A stretch of DNA of 64,000 nt from Streptomyces sp. Tu6071 (GTDB lineage Bacteria > Actinomycetota > Actinomycetes > Streptomycetales > Streptomycetaceae), in the NCBI RefSeq assembly GCF_000213055.1, contig NZ_CM001165.1, forward strand, positions 1,116,001-1,180,000, written 5' to 3'. The first letter of the stretch is position 1. Each line of letters starts with the position of its first letter. Below the pieces are notes generated by a model. It did no database searches and had not been told where the DNA came from. It saw nothing but the letters and a program-made list of their open reading frames with translations. The position numbers and the translations under genes are program-made. Shown here in pieces: positions 17,161 to 25,582 of this stretch.

Positions 17161-17991
17161 TCAGGCCCCGCCCCGCGCCCTCTCGTCGGCTCGGAACGGC
17201 TGTGTCCCGAACTCCCGCATGTCCGCCGCGTAGGGGGCCATGCTCAGCACCCCGCCGTCCACCGCGTGACTGCTGCCGGTCACGAAGCCCGCGTCGTCCG
17301 AGGCGACGAAGGCGACGAACTTCGCGATGTCCGCCATCCGCCCGAGCCGGGGAGTCGCGTGGTGCCGGTCCATCATCTCCAGCCACCTCGTCCCGCCGAG
17401 CGCGGCGCGCGCCTCGTCGGCCATCGTGATGCCGGGCATCACGGCGACACAGCGGATGTTGTCCTTGCCGTACTTGGCGGCGACGGAGCGGGTCAGCGAG
17501 TTGATCCCGGCTTTCGAGGCCCCGTACGCGAAGCGTGTGGGCTCGCCGACGACGCCGGAGCCTGAAGAGATGTTGACGATCACGCCGCCGCCTGTCCGGC
17601 GGAAGTGAGGTATCGCGTACTTGCATCCCAGCATCGGGCCCCGCAGGTTGACCTCCAGGCTCAGGTCCCACAGCTCCGCTTCCATCGTGACGAGGTCGTC
17701 ATCGCCCTGTGACGCGACGGTGGCGGCGGCGTTGTTGACGAGGATGTCGAGGCGGCCGAAACGGCGCGTGGCTTCCTCGGTCATCGCGCGGACGGCGGCC
17801 TCGTCCCGTACGTCCGTGCCCGCGGCGTACGCTGTCCCGCCCCTCCGCACGATTTCCTCGGCCCGCGCGGTGGCGGACTCCGCATCGAGGTCGGTGAGGA
17901 GGACGGAGGCGCCCCGGGTGGCGAGCTCCGCCGCCGTGGCGGCGCCGATGCCCCCGCCCGCTCCGGTGACGATCGCGACCTTGCCTTGCAT
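17161..17991 (-). CDS. SDR-family oxidoreductase
   Basis: The 276-residue protein shows TGAGGGIGAATAAEL, LLTDLDAESA (NAD-type acidic residue), NNAAATVAS, ISSGSGVVG, YGASKAGIN (the catalytic Tyr and Lys) and AVDGGVLSM. All catalytic residues are present. Start 17991 has AAGGGAACC upstream; the longer frame is an Arg-rich extension. It lies between the two-component genes on the opposite strand, which suggests it was inserted there or that the pair was never one operon. Confidence 0.88.
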   Translation of the reverse strand: MQGKVAIVTGAGGGIGAATAAELATRGASVLLTDLDAESATARAEEIVRRGGTAYAAGTDVRDEAAVRAMTEEATRRFGRLDILVNNAAATVASQGDDDLVTMEAELWDLSLEVNLRGPMLGCKYAIPHFRRTGGGVIVNISSGSGVVGEPTRFAYGASKAGINSLTRSVAAKYGKDNIRCVAVMPGITMADEARAALGGTRWLEMMDRHHATPRLGRMADIAKFVAFVASDDAGFVTGSSHAVDGGVLSMAPYAADMREFGTQPFRADERARGGA

Positions 17992-18167
17992 GGTGGTTCC
18001 CTTCGCTGTGCGAGTACGGGTCCAATCTTCTTCAGAGCGGGGGCGGGCGGCCTCGTCCGCGAGGAGGGCTCGCCGGAACCCGTGTGGGTCGTCCGGCCGA
18101 CAAGCCATACCCACGCGATTCCGGAGGGGCCGCCACGCTCCCTGAGCGGCTTCCCTACCCTTGAGGA

Positions 18168-19306
18168 ATGGACTGGAGAATTCCGTTTGCCCCCCTCGTC
18201 CGCCGTCTGCTCTCGACCGCGGCGCTCGCTACCCTGCTGCTCGTGTGGCTCGCGGACGTGGGACTGCTGCGCGCCGGAGCTGAGCGGGGCGGGGGCGTAC
18301 CGCTCACCGCTTGGCTCTCCGTTCTGCTGACCGGTCCGCTCGCCGCCTGCGCGCTCCCGGACCACCCACGCCTGCCCGCGCTCACGCTGCGGGTGCGGGC
18401 GCTGGGCATCGCGGCGCTCTCGCTCGCGGTGACGCTCGCGGCACCGTGGCAGGGGAGCGCGCCGGCGAACTGGGGGGTCCTGGAGTCCCTGGCGCTGCTC
18501 GTCCTCCTGGTACGGGTGTTCGCGGAGGTGCGGGCGCCCGGGCTGCTCGCCGCGGTACTCACGGTGGCATTGCTGCTCCAACCCTTGCGGCTGCGCGATA
18601 CGGGCGCATTCTTCGGCGGCCTGTACGTGCTCGCGGCGGCGCTCGCCGGGGCCCTCGTCCTGGGCGCCTCGGTCCGGTCCTCGGCGCGGCGCTCGCGGGA
18701 GGCGCTGAGCGAGGAACGCAGGGCGCTCGCGCGCGATGTACACGACCTGCTCGGTCACCACGTGACGGGGATCATCGTGCAGGCGCACGCGGCGCTGCGG
18801 ATCGGGGAGCGGCGCCGCATCGAGGAGACCCTGGAGTCGATCGCGCGCGGCGGCACGGAATCGCTCGACGCGATGCGCGCGCTCGTCCGGGTCCTGCGTG
18901 AGGAAACGCCGCGCGAAGCGACCGACCCGCTCACCGAGATCCAGGCCCTCCTGGCCCGCCACGACCCCGTCCCGCACTTCGAGGCGAACCTCGCGGCCCG
19001 CTCGGGGCCACTACCGCCCGTACTGAGTGTGCCGTGGTGCGGGAGTCGCTGACGAACGCGCTCCGGCACGCGCCCGGCGCCCCGCTGACCGTCCGCCTCG
19101 ATGCCGCGCCCGGAACCGTCCACCTGGCCTTGACCAACCCCCAGCCCCCCAAAGCGATCACCAACCCGGCGGGAGGAAGCGGCGGCCACGGACTGGTGGG
19201 GCTGCGGGAGCGGGTCACGGCGGCTGGGGGGCGTCTGGAGGCAGGGGTGACGCAGGCGGGTGACTGGCAGGTACAAGTTGACCTTCCACGTCCCTCCTGC
19301 GGTTGA
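18168..19306 (+). pseudogene. NarL-type sensor histidine kinase with a frameshift before the ATPase domain
   Basis: The first frame (18168-19052) has about six hydrophobic segments, then RRALARDVHDLLGHHVTGII, the HisKA_3 dimerisation helix with its phospho-accepting His. It ends early in the run after LPPVLS. A second frame picks up at once with VVRESLTNALRHAPG (the N-box) and GGHGLVGLRERV (the G-box) and ends at 19306. A single-base change near 19015-19030 would restore one gene of about 379 residues. If real, it leaves the response regulator at 16461 without its kinase; a sequencing error is the alternative. Confidence 0.8.
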
Positions 19307-19955
19307 ACGAGCGGAGCCGCCGGAGGCCGCCCGGCCGAAGTCAGGACCACGCCTGCCACCTCGACGGGCCGCCGCGTCGGCGCCGGGCTGCGGCGCGTTC
19401 CCGTAAAGCGTGCCCGATGACGCCTGGAGCAGGCCGAGTGGCCGCCCCTTCCTGCCGGAGACGTCGAGGCCGCGCCCGCCGGTCCGGACCGCCGAGCCCG
19501 CCTGCGGCAAGCCCAGGTCGTCGCGGCCGGCCAGCGCCTCGGCAGGCCGCACCGTACGGGCCCTCACCCCGGCGCCATGCCCCCAGGCACCAGGCATTCA
19601 GCTCTGGTACGGGGCCACGCCCCCCGACCCGCGCGCGTGTCTTCCCCGCGGCGATGCTGCCGATGTCTTGAGCCTCGCGGAGCACGGCGTCACGAGCCGG
19701 GCCCGCGGGCATCGCCCTCACCATCGCCGCGAGCTGACGCACCTCCGCACCCCGCTGCCCGGCCGGCATTTCCGCCGCCAGCCCCTCCCGCGCCGGCTCG
19801 GCCCACGCGCGCATCACCGCCTCCTCGTCGCGTCCCCCGCGCCCGTCCACTTCGCCTCCCCGGTAGCTGGGACATCATGTTTTTTCCCTTTATATTTGGA
19901 TAATGCGCTCGACAAAGGTCATGCCTTCCGCCGCCAAGTCGACGGAGGCCGCGGG
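19307..19955. other. Intergenic stretch, about 650 bp, with one doubtful frame
   Basis: There is no firm gene. See the separate low-confidence minus-strand entry. The end near 19875-19905 is locally AT-rich and may hold the promoter of the phosphatase gene. Confidence 0.4.
19341..19850 (-). CDS. Doubtful hypothetical protein or fragment
   Basis: The first 80 residues (EEAVMRAWAEPAREGLAAEM, QLAAMVRAMPAGPARDAVL, DIGSIAAGKTRAR) have the composition of a natural helical protein. The remainder is Arg/Gly-rich and looks like an out-of-frame tail. I do not recognise the family. It may be a frameshifted small gene. Confidence 0.25.
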   Translation of the reverse strand: MDGRGGRDEEAVMRAWAEPAREGLAAEMPAGQRGAEVRQLAAMVRAMPAGPARDAVLREAQDIGSIAAGKTRARVGGRGPVPELNAWCLGAWRRGEGPYGAACRGAGRPRRPGLAAGGLGGPDRRARPRRLRQEGAATRPAPGVIGHALRERAAARRRRGGPSRWQAWS

Positions 19956-21695
19956 ATGACGGACTCCGGAAGGCTGGAAGCGCTGCGGCTGGCGGGGCTG
20001 ACCGCGGCGGCCGACCCCGGCATGGACCGCTTCGCCCGGTTGGTCACGCGGGTTCTGCGCGTTCCGGTGTCCCTGGTCTCGCTGCTGGAGGCCGACCGGC
20101 AGGTGTTTCCCGGGATGGTCGGGTTGTCCGGGCTCTGGGCGGCCCGGCGCGAAACCCCCTTGAGCCACTCCTTCTGCCAGCACGTCGTCGCGGACGGCAA
20201 GCCGCTGATCCTCAGCGACACCCGGTCGTCTCCCCGCACCTGCGACAGCCTCGCCATCCCCGACCTCCAAGTGATCGCATACGCCGGTATGCCGCTCACC
20301 GACGCGGACGGGCAAGTCCTCGGATCGCTCTGCGCCATCGATCACGAGCCTCGCGAGTGGACTGCGGACGAGCTGCGCGATCTCGAGGATCTGACCGCGG
20401 CCTGCTCGATGGAGCTGAGGCTGAGGATCGCCTCGGAGCTGATCCAGCGCGACCGCGACCACGCCGGCCTCCTTCTGCGCGCGGCCGTCGAGCTCGCCCA
20501 CGCCCGCGATCTCACGGATCTGACCCGGCGCCTGCGCCACCTGTTCCAGGGGCCGGCCGAACCCACCTTCGTGGGCCTGCTCCTGGCGGACGGCGGAAAG
20601 CTGTGGCGCGTGATCGACCCGGAGGACGTACGGCCGGTGGAGAGCACCATCGACCATCTGGAGTGGGACGCCTGCTTCCCCAGCGCCCTGGCCATGCGCG
20701 AGCAACGCGCCGTCTTCGTACCGAACCGTCCCACGCTCCTGCGCGGCTACGGGCCCGAGGCCGTCGCCGGGTACGACTCGCTGGGTCTCGAGTCCGTGAT
20801 GTGCGTTCCGCTGCCGGACCGGCGCGGTGTCCTGACGTGGTGCTGGTCCCGCCCCCATGTGCTGGCGCCCACGGAGGAGGCCGTCCTCACCACGGTGGCG
20901 GGGTACGTGAGCCAAGCGGTGGAGCGTACCCGTTTCGTGGCCGACCGGCTGAGCACCGCGGAGCAACTGCAGGCCGCGATGCTCACCGAGCTGCCGGACG
21001 TGCCGGGCCTGGACATGGCGGCCCTGTATCTGCCGGCCGCCGACCAGGACATGGTCGGCGGCGACTGGTACGACGCGTATCCGCTGCCGACGGTGCCGCC
21101 GGCGGCCGGGCGCGCCCTGATGGTCTCGATCGGCGATGTCATCGGGCACGACGTCCAGGCCGCCACAGTGATGGGCCAGATCCGCAGCATGCTCCGACAG
21201 GCGAGCCTCGACGACCCGGCCCACTCCCCCTCCGCCGCCCTCGACGCGATCGACCGGGCCATCGGCACCCTGCCCCTGGGTCTGGGTGTCACGGCGGTCC
21301 ACGCCCGCCTCGACCTCGACGATGGCCAGTGGCGGCTGACCTGGTCCAACGCCGGACACCCGCCGCCGCTGCTGTACACCCCGGAAAGGGGCGTCTCCTC
21401 CCTGGGCGACCACGATCTGCTCCTCCTCGGCACATCGGGGGACGACCCGTCCCGCCACGACCACACGCGCCATCTTCCGCCGGGCAGTGTGCTCCTCCTC
21501 TACACCGACGGCCTGGTCGAACGCCGCGACGCGGACATCGACATCGGCACCGCCCGCACGACTGCCGTGCTCGCCCGCCATCGCGACAAACCCCTGCCCC
21601 TCCTCCTGGAAGCCCTCTCCGAGGGCCTGGCGGACATCCCGCAACGGGACGACGTGGCAGTACTCGCCGTCCGAGTCACCCGGACGGAACCATGA
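19956..21695 (+). CDS. GAF-GAF-SpoIIE serine phosphatase (PP2C type)
   Basis: The 579-residue protein has a first GAF domain (about 25-155: SLVSLLEADRQVFPGMVGL, LSHSFCQHVV, YAGMPLTDADGQVLGSLCAI), a second, weaker GAF (about 190-335) and a SpoIIE phosphatase domain (about 350-575). Metal-binding acids occur in GGDWYDAY, IGDVIGHDVQAA and NAGHPPPLLY, then LLYTDGLVERRD and QRDDVAVLAVRV. Such enzymes dephosphorylate STAS antagonists like the one at 1448-1801 and so free a sigma factor. GGAGG lies seven bases before ATG 19956. Confidence 0.92.
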   Translation: MTDSGRLEALRLAGLTAAADPGMDRFARLVTRVLRVPVSLVSLLEADRQVFPGMVGLSGLWAARRETPLSHSFCQHVVADGKPLILSDTRSSPRTCDSLAIPDLQVIAYAGMPLTDADGQVLGSLCAIDHEPREWTADELRDLEDLTAACSMELRLRIASELIQRDRDHAGLLLRAAVELAHARDLTDLTRRLRHLFQGPAEPTFVGLLLADGGKLWRVIDPEDVRPVESTIDHLEWDACFPSALAMREQRAVFVPNRPTLLRGYGPEAVAGYDSLGLESVMCVPLPDRRGVLTWCWSRPHVLAPTEEAVLTTVAGYVSQAVERTRFVADRLSTAEQLQAAMLTELPDVPGLDMAALYLPAADQDMVGGDWYDAYPLPTVPPAAGRALMVSIGDVIGHDVQAATVMGQIRSMLRQASLDDPAHSPSAALDAIDRAIGTLPLGLGVTAVHARLDLDDGQWRLTWSNAGHPPPLLYTPERGVSSLGDHDLLLLGTSGDDPSRHDHTRHLPPGSVLLLYTDGLVERRDADIDIGTARTTAVLARHRDKPLPLLLEALSEGLADIPQRDDVAVLAVRVTRTEP

Positions 21696-22326
21696 CGGAA
21701 CACCGGCCCCCGACAGCGCGGACCTCACGCACCGTTACCCGTGCCTCAGCCATCCGCAGCTGAAAAAGCCGGCTGTCGCGACTCCCCGTGCTACTGCTCC
21801 GGCCATGGCATTCGGGAAACGCGGGTGCGACAGCATCGGCGTCCTCAGGTGACGGCGACAACATCCTCGTGCAGCTCCACCGGGTGGTGGACGGCACCGG
21901 ACCGGGCGCGTCACACGGCTTCCCCAGCCATGGCCCTCACGCCCTTTCCCGTGACGGGCGCTCGGTCCGTTCCCGCCGGAGCGCACTCCTCTCTCTGCCC
22001 GCGGGGGGGCAGAACGGGCAGAAAACGGGCTCCGCCTGTGGTCCTCGATTGGTTTGCCAAGTGGGAACCAGGGCACGGCAGAAGGTACGGTCCTTCTCAT
22101 GACGCATGGGGTTCTCGGACACGGGCGGGAGTGGCATCGCCGGGACGGGCCCGCGAGGCGCTCGTATTCGGTGGCGGTTGAACCCGTAGCGCCATGACGT
22201 GAACACAGCGCCGTGAAGGTCCGCACGGGTGGCCTCCCCGAGCTCCTGCGAGCAGCGTTCGCTTCCCCCTCCCCCACTTCTCGGGCGCCGTCTCGACCGC
22301 GTCCGGAGCAGTCCGACAGGTGGACC
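21696..22326. other. Intergenic stretch, about 630 bp
   Basis: No supported gene on either strand. The frames present are shadows with no recognisable fold, and I found no obvious repeat. It presumably holds the promoter of the ATPase gene that follows. Confidence 0.45.
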
Positions 22327-24375
22327 ATGCACATAGCCCTCTCCCCCCAGGCGCGACCCGCGGATCACCGCGCGGGGACGGCCTGGGCCCGGCGGCAGCG
22401 GCTCTTCACCGGCCGGGTCGCCGAACTGCAGCTGCTGCGGGACTCGCTGCTCGGCACGCCGCCGGGCTGCCAGGTCCTCTGGCTGCACGGGATGGCCGGT
22501 GTGGGCAAGAGCACGCTGCTGCGGCTCTTCGTCGCGGAAGCGCGGGAGTCGGGCAAGGCAGTGCGCTTCGTGGACATGCGCAGTACGGCGCCGACGCCGA
22601 AAGGTTTCCTCAGCGCGCTGCGGGCCCCCGGCGGGCCGGAGGATCCCGAACTGCTCGTCATCGACTCCGCGGAGCTGCTCGGCCCGCTGGAGTCGTGGCT
22701 CCGGGACGTCTATCTGCCGGGACTGCCCGCCGAGCGTCCGGTTCTGGTAGGTGCCCGGCGCCCTCCCTCGGCCGAGTGGCGCACCGATCCTCAGTGGTGG
22801 GACATGCTGCACACCGCCGTACTCGGCCCGATGAGCGACACCGAAGCGGAAGCGCTGCTGCGTGACCGAGGTGTGCCCGATTCCTCGGTTGCCTCGCTGA
22901 CACGGGCCGCGTGCGGGCTTCCCCTGGCGCTCGCGCTCTTCGCCGAGGCCCGCCAGCAGGCCGAGACCGAGGGAACGGGCCCGATCGGCCCGCTGGAGGA
23001 GTCACCCGAGCTGGTGGGCGAACTGCTGCGCCTCCTGCTGCGCGAGAGCCCCACCCCTGACAGAAGCGACGCCCTCGCGGTTCTCGCCCTGGCTCGTGTC
23101 ACGACCGAGGAACTCATACGGCACACGCTCGGCGTGGGGTTGGCGGAGGCTCACGCGCTGGGGAACTGGCTGCGGGACCTCTCCTTCGTACGGAGCACCG
23201 CCGAGGGACTCGTGCCACACCCGCTTGTGCGCCGGACGCTGCTCGCGGACCTGCGCTGGCGGGGGCTGGAGAGGTACGAGCGTCTGCACCGTTCACTGCA
23301 CGCGCACCTGACGGAGCGGCTGACGCGGCGCACCGGCGGACGCTGGGCGCTCGGGGCGGGCCTGACCCACCTGGGCAGCCTCAGCCGTGCGGTGCGGGAA
23401 GCCGTGGACTGGGAGGGGTCCGACCGGCTCCACCTGCGCTCGGCCCGCCCCGACGACAAGGACGCGGTCCTCCGTGCCATCGGCACCGAACACGGCGCGG
23501 CGGCAGCCGCGACGGCGGGCGCCTGGTGGGAGCGGCAGCCGTCCGCGTTCTCGATCGCCGAGGAGGGCGGAGTCCTCGCCGGCGTCCTCTGCGCCCCCTG
23601 GCTGGAGGCTGGGGCGACGGGGCTGCCCGACGACCCGGTCGCGGAGGCGGCGCTGACCCGTACACGGGAACGGGCCCCGCTGCGACGGGGTGAGCGGATA
23701 CTCCTCGCCCGGTGGAGTACGGGCTCCCCGGCCGCGACGGCCTTCGCACTGACCACGTTGTGGGCCGGGGTGCCGCGACTCGCGGTGAGCTGGACCTGCG
23801 TCCCCGTGCGGCAGACAGGGTTGGCCACGCTCCTCGCTCTGTACGGGCAGCGGGCCGAGGCCCCGGTGAGTAACGGGCAGGGCGAGGTCGTTCTCCTGTA
23901 CGCGCAGGACTGGCGCGGTACGGGTTTCGCCGCGTGGGCGGGTACTTTGTGCGAGCGGCTGCTCACCGACGACCCGACGGCGCTGAGTGCCCCGTCGAGC
24001 GACCCTTCGCAGACCGAGATGCCCTGGCCGGCTTTCGCGGAGGCCGTCAAGGACGCCTACCGCAACGCGCGGGACCCGCGGCTGCTCGCCGACAGTCCCC
24101 TGCTGGCGACACGTCTGGTGCCGCCGGGAGGAGACGCGGTGGCGCTGCGAGGGGCGCTCGTGGAGGCCGTGCGTCGGCTGCCCGAGTACACGGGGCAGCC
24201 GCAACTCGGCGAAATCCTGGAGATCACGTACCTGGGCGAGCGGCGCAGTCAGCGGGCGGCGGCCAGCCGTGCGCGGCTCTCCTTCAGCACCTACCGGCGC
24301 CGCCACGCGGAGGCACTGGCGAAGGCCGCGGAGCTCCTGCGCGAGCGGATGCTGTACGGAGTCGGGGTCCGGTGA
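22327..24375 (+). CDS. STAND-like ATPase with a C-terminal helix-turn-helix-like tail
   Basis: The 682-residue protein has a P-loop (LHGMAGVGKSTLLRLF, near residue 60) and a Walker B strand (ELLVIDSAELL, near residue 112) followed by GLPLALALFAEA, the layout of AP-ATPase/NACHT signalling NTPases. Its middle is alpha-helical, with an acetyltransferase-like stretch not clearly assigned (about 360-560). The end (EILEITYLGERRSQRAAASR, LSFSTYRRRHAEAL) resembles a helix-turn-helix seen after such ATPases in actinobacteria. It could sense a signal and act on DNA or protein partners. It is followed 174 bp later by the ricin-domain gene on the same strand. GTG 22213 is an alternative start. Confidence 0.72.
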   Translation: MHIALSPQARPADHRAGTAWARRQRLFTGRVAELQLLRDSLLGTPPGCQVLWLHGMAGVGKSTLLRLFVAEARESGKAVRFVDMRSTAPTPKGFLSALRAPGGPEDPELLVIDSAELLGPLESWLRDVYLPGLPAERPVLVGARRPPSAEWRTDPQWWDMLHTAVLGPMSDTEAEALLRDRGVPDSSVASLTRAACGLPLALALFAEARQQAETEGTGPIGPLEESPELVGELLRLLLRESPTPDRSDALAVLALARVTTEELIRHTLGVGLAEAHALGNWLRDLSFVRSTAEGLVPHPLVRRTLLADLRWRGLERYERLHRSLHAHLTERLTRRTGGRWALGAGLTHLGSLSRAVREAVDWEGSDRLHLRSARPDDKDAVLRAIGTEHGAAAAATAGAWWERQPSAFSIAEEGGVLAGVLCAPWLEAGATGLPDDPVAEAALTRTRERAPLRRGERILLARWSTGSPAATAFALTTLWAGVPRLAVSWTCVPVRQTGLATLLALYGQRAEAPVSNGQGEVVLLYAQDWRGTGFAAWAGTLCERLLTDDPTALSAPSSDPSQTEMPWPAFAEAVKDAYRNARDPRLLADSPLLATRLVPPGGDAVALRGALVEAVRRLPEYTGQPQLGEILEITYLGERRSQRAAASRARLSFSTYRRRHAEALAKAAELLRERMLYGVGVR

Positions 24376-24549
24376 ACAGACCGTGGGACCACGGACGTCG
24401 AGGCCCCCCGCCCGCCCCGGCGTGCGCCCCGTGGGGCACGCCGTGTGAGGCGTGGCCGGACGGCAGGTGGTGCGCGGCAGTCCGGCACGGAGAACAAGCG
24501 GCCGGGCGGCCATCGGGAACTGGAAGCATCGTTGACTTGGGGACGAACG

Positions 24550-25479
24550 TTGAGCGACACGGAACAGGACGACACGAAACGACGGCAGCGGGCACGCTTC
24601 GTCGACGCGCTGACCAAGACCGCCCAGCAGCCGGGGGACCGCTCCCGGGTGGGCACGAAGGTCGCGGGGGCGGCGGCCGTGCTCGCGCTCGCCGCCGGAG
24701 CCACGATGGGCATCGGCGCCTGGCGCAGTTACCAGTCCGATCAGGACTCGAAGGAGAAGCTGGCTCTGAAGGAGGCCGCGCAGCAGCGGCGAATCGTCCC
24801 CTCCTCGCCTTCCGCCTCGGCCTCGGCGAGCGAGAAGCCCGCGGAGAAGGCGAGGACGGCCGAGGCGCCGGCGGCAGGGAGCGGTGCCGCAGTCGTCGCG
24901 GCACCGACGCGCGAGGCGGCGCCCTCCCCCTCCTCCTCGCCGACAGCCGAGGACTCCCCCTCACCGACAGCCGCGAAGAAATCGGACAGCACGGTCAACC
25001 GCCTGCTGGCAGCGGGGCATTCCCGCGTGCTCCTCAAGAACGTGAAGAGCGGCATGTGCGCCGACATCAGCGGCTACGGCGCGGGCAAGGTCAACGGGTA
25101 CGTCATGCAGTACTACTGCGACGGGAGCGCCAAGGACAACCAGCTGTGGAGCATGGTCGTACGGCGCGCGGGCAAGGGACCGGGCGGTGCCGACCTCGTC
25201 TCCTTCATCAACGTCAAGGACGATCTGTGCATCGACCTGCCCGGCTACAAGGGGCTCTCGCCCGGCTGGGGCCTCGTCGAGGGGGTCTGCAACACCGCGA
25301 CCGCCGACAACCAGGAGTGGTGGCTCGACCCTGCGGGTGGGGGCACGGTGCGCATCCGCAACCTGGCGAGCGGCAATCTGTGCATGGAGGTCAAGGACGA
25401 CTCCACGCAACGCGCCGCCCGGCTCCAGCTCGACAAGTGCGGCACTGACGCCGACAGCCGCTGGATCGTGCTGAGTTGA
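24550..25479 (+). CDS. Single-pass membrane protein with an extracytoplasmic ricin-type beta-trefoil lectin domain
   Basis: The 309-residue protein has a short charged head, one membrane helix (AGAAAVLALAAGATMGIGAW, near residues 38-57), a Ser/Pro/Ala/Glu-rich stalk (about 75-150) and a beta-trefoil domain. The three trefoil subdomains carry QxW-type motifs: KDNQLWSMV, DNQEWWLDP and DSRWIV, with paired cysteines in each. The lectin would face outward and bind carbohydrate. TTG 24550 is preferred because GGGGA lies just before it and the sequence turns acidic there. It converges with the giant gene; the two stops are about 100 bp apart and share a terminator. Confidence 0.82.
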   Translation: MSDTEQDDTKRRQRARFVDALTKTAQQPGDRSRVGTKVAGAAAVLALAAGATMGIGAWRSYQSDQDSKEKLALKEAAQQRRIVPSSPSASASASEKPAEKARTAEAPAAGSGAAVVAAPTREAAPSPSSSPTAEDSPSPTAAKKSDSTVNRLLAAGHSRVLLKNVKSGMCADISGYGAGKVNGYVMQYYCDGSAKDNQLWSMVVRRAGKGPGGADLVSFINVKDDLCIDLPGYKGLSPGWGLVEGVCNTATADNQEWWLDPAGGGTVRIRNLASGNLCMEVKDDSTQRAARLQLDKCGTDADSRWIVLS

Positions 25480-25520
25480 GCGCGGGTCGGGCGGACTGAG
25501 CGGAGCCACCCTCTCCGTAC

Positions 25521-25552
25521 GGGCCCGGCTGGGGAGTTCCCCGGCCGGGCCC
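25521..25552. terminator. Bidirectional hairpin between the lectin gene and the giant gene
   Basis: Arms 25521-25534 and 25539-25552 pair over 14 bp with one G-U-type mismatch and a 4-base loop. It lies between two convergent stops (25479 on plus and 25583 on minus), so it can serve both. Confidence 0.75.
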
Positions 25553-25582
25553 TTCGCACGTCCTGCTCCGGACGGGCCGTGC

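Noticed and set aside
19890..21728. 612-codon minus-strand frame over the GAF-SpoIIE gene
   Set aside because: Antisense shadow; the plus-strand gene has all phosphatase motifs.
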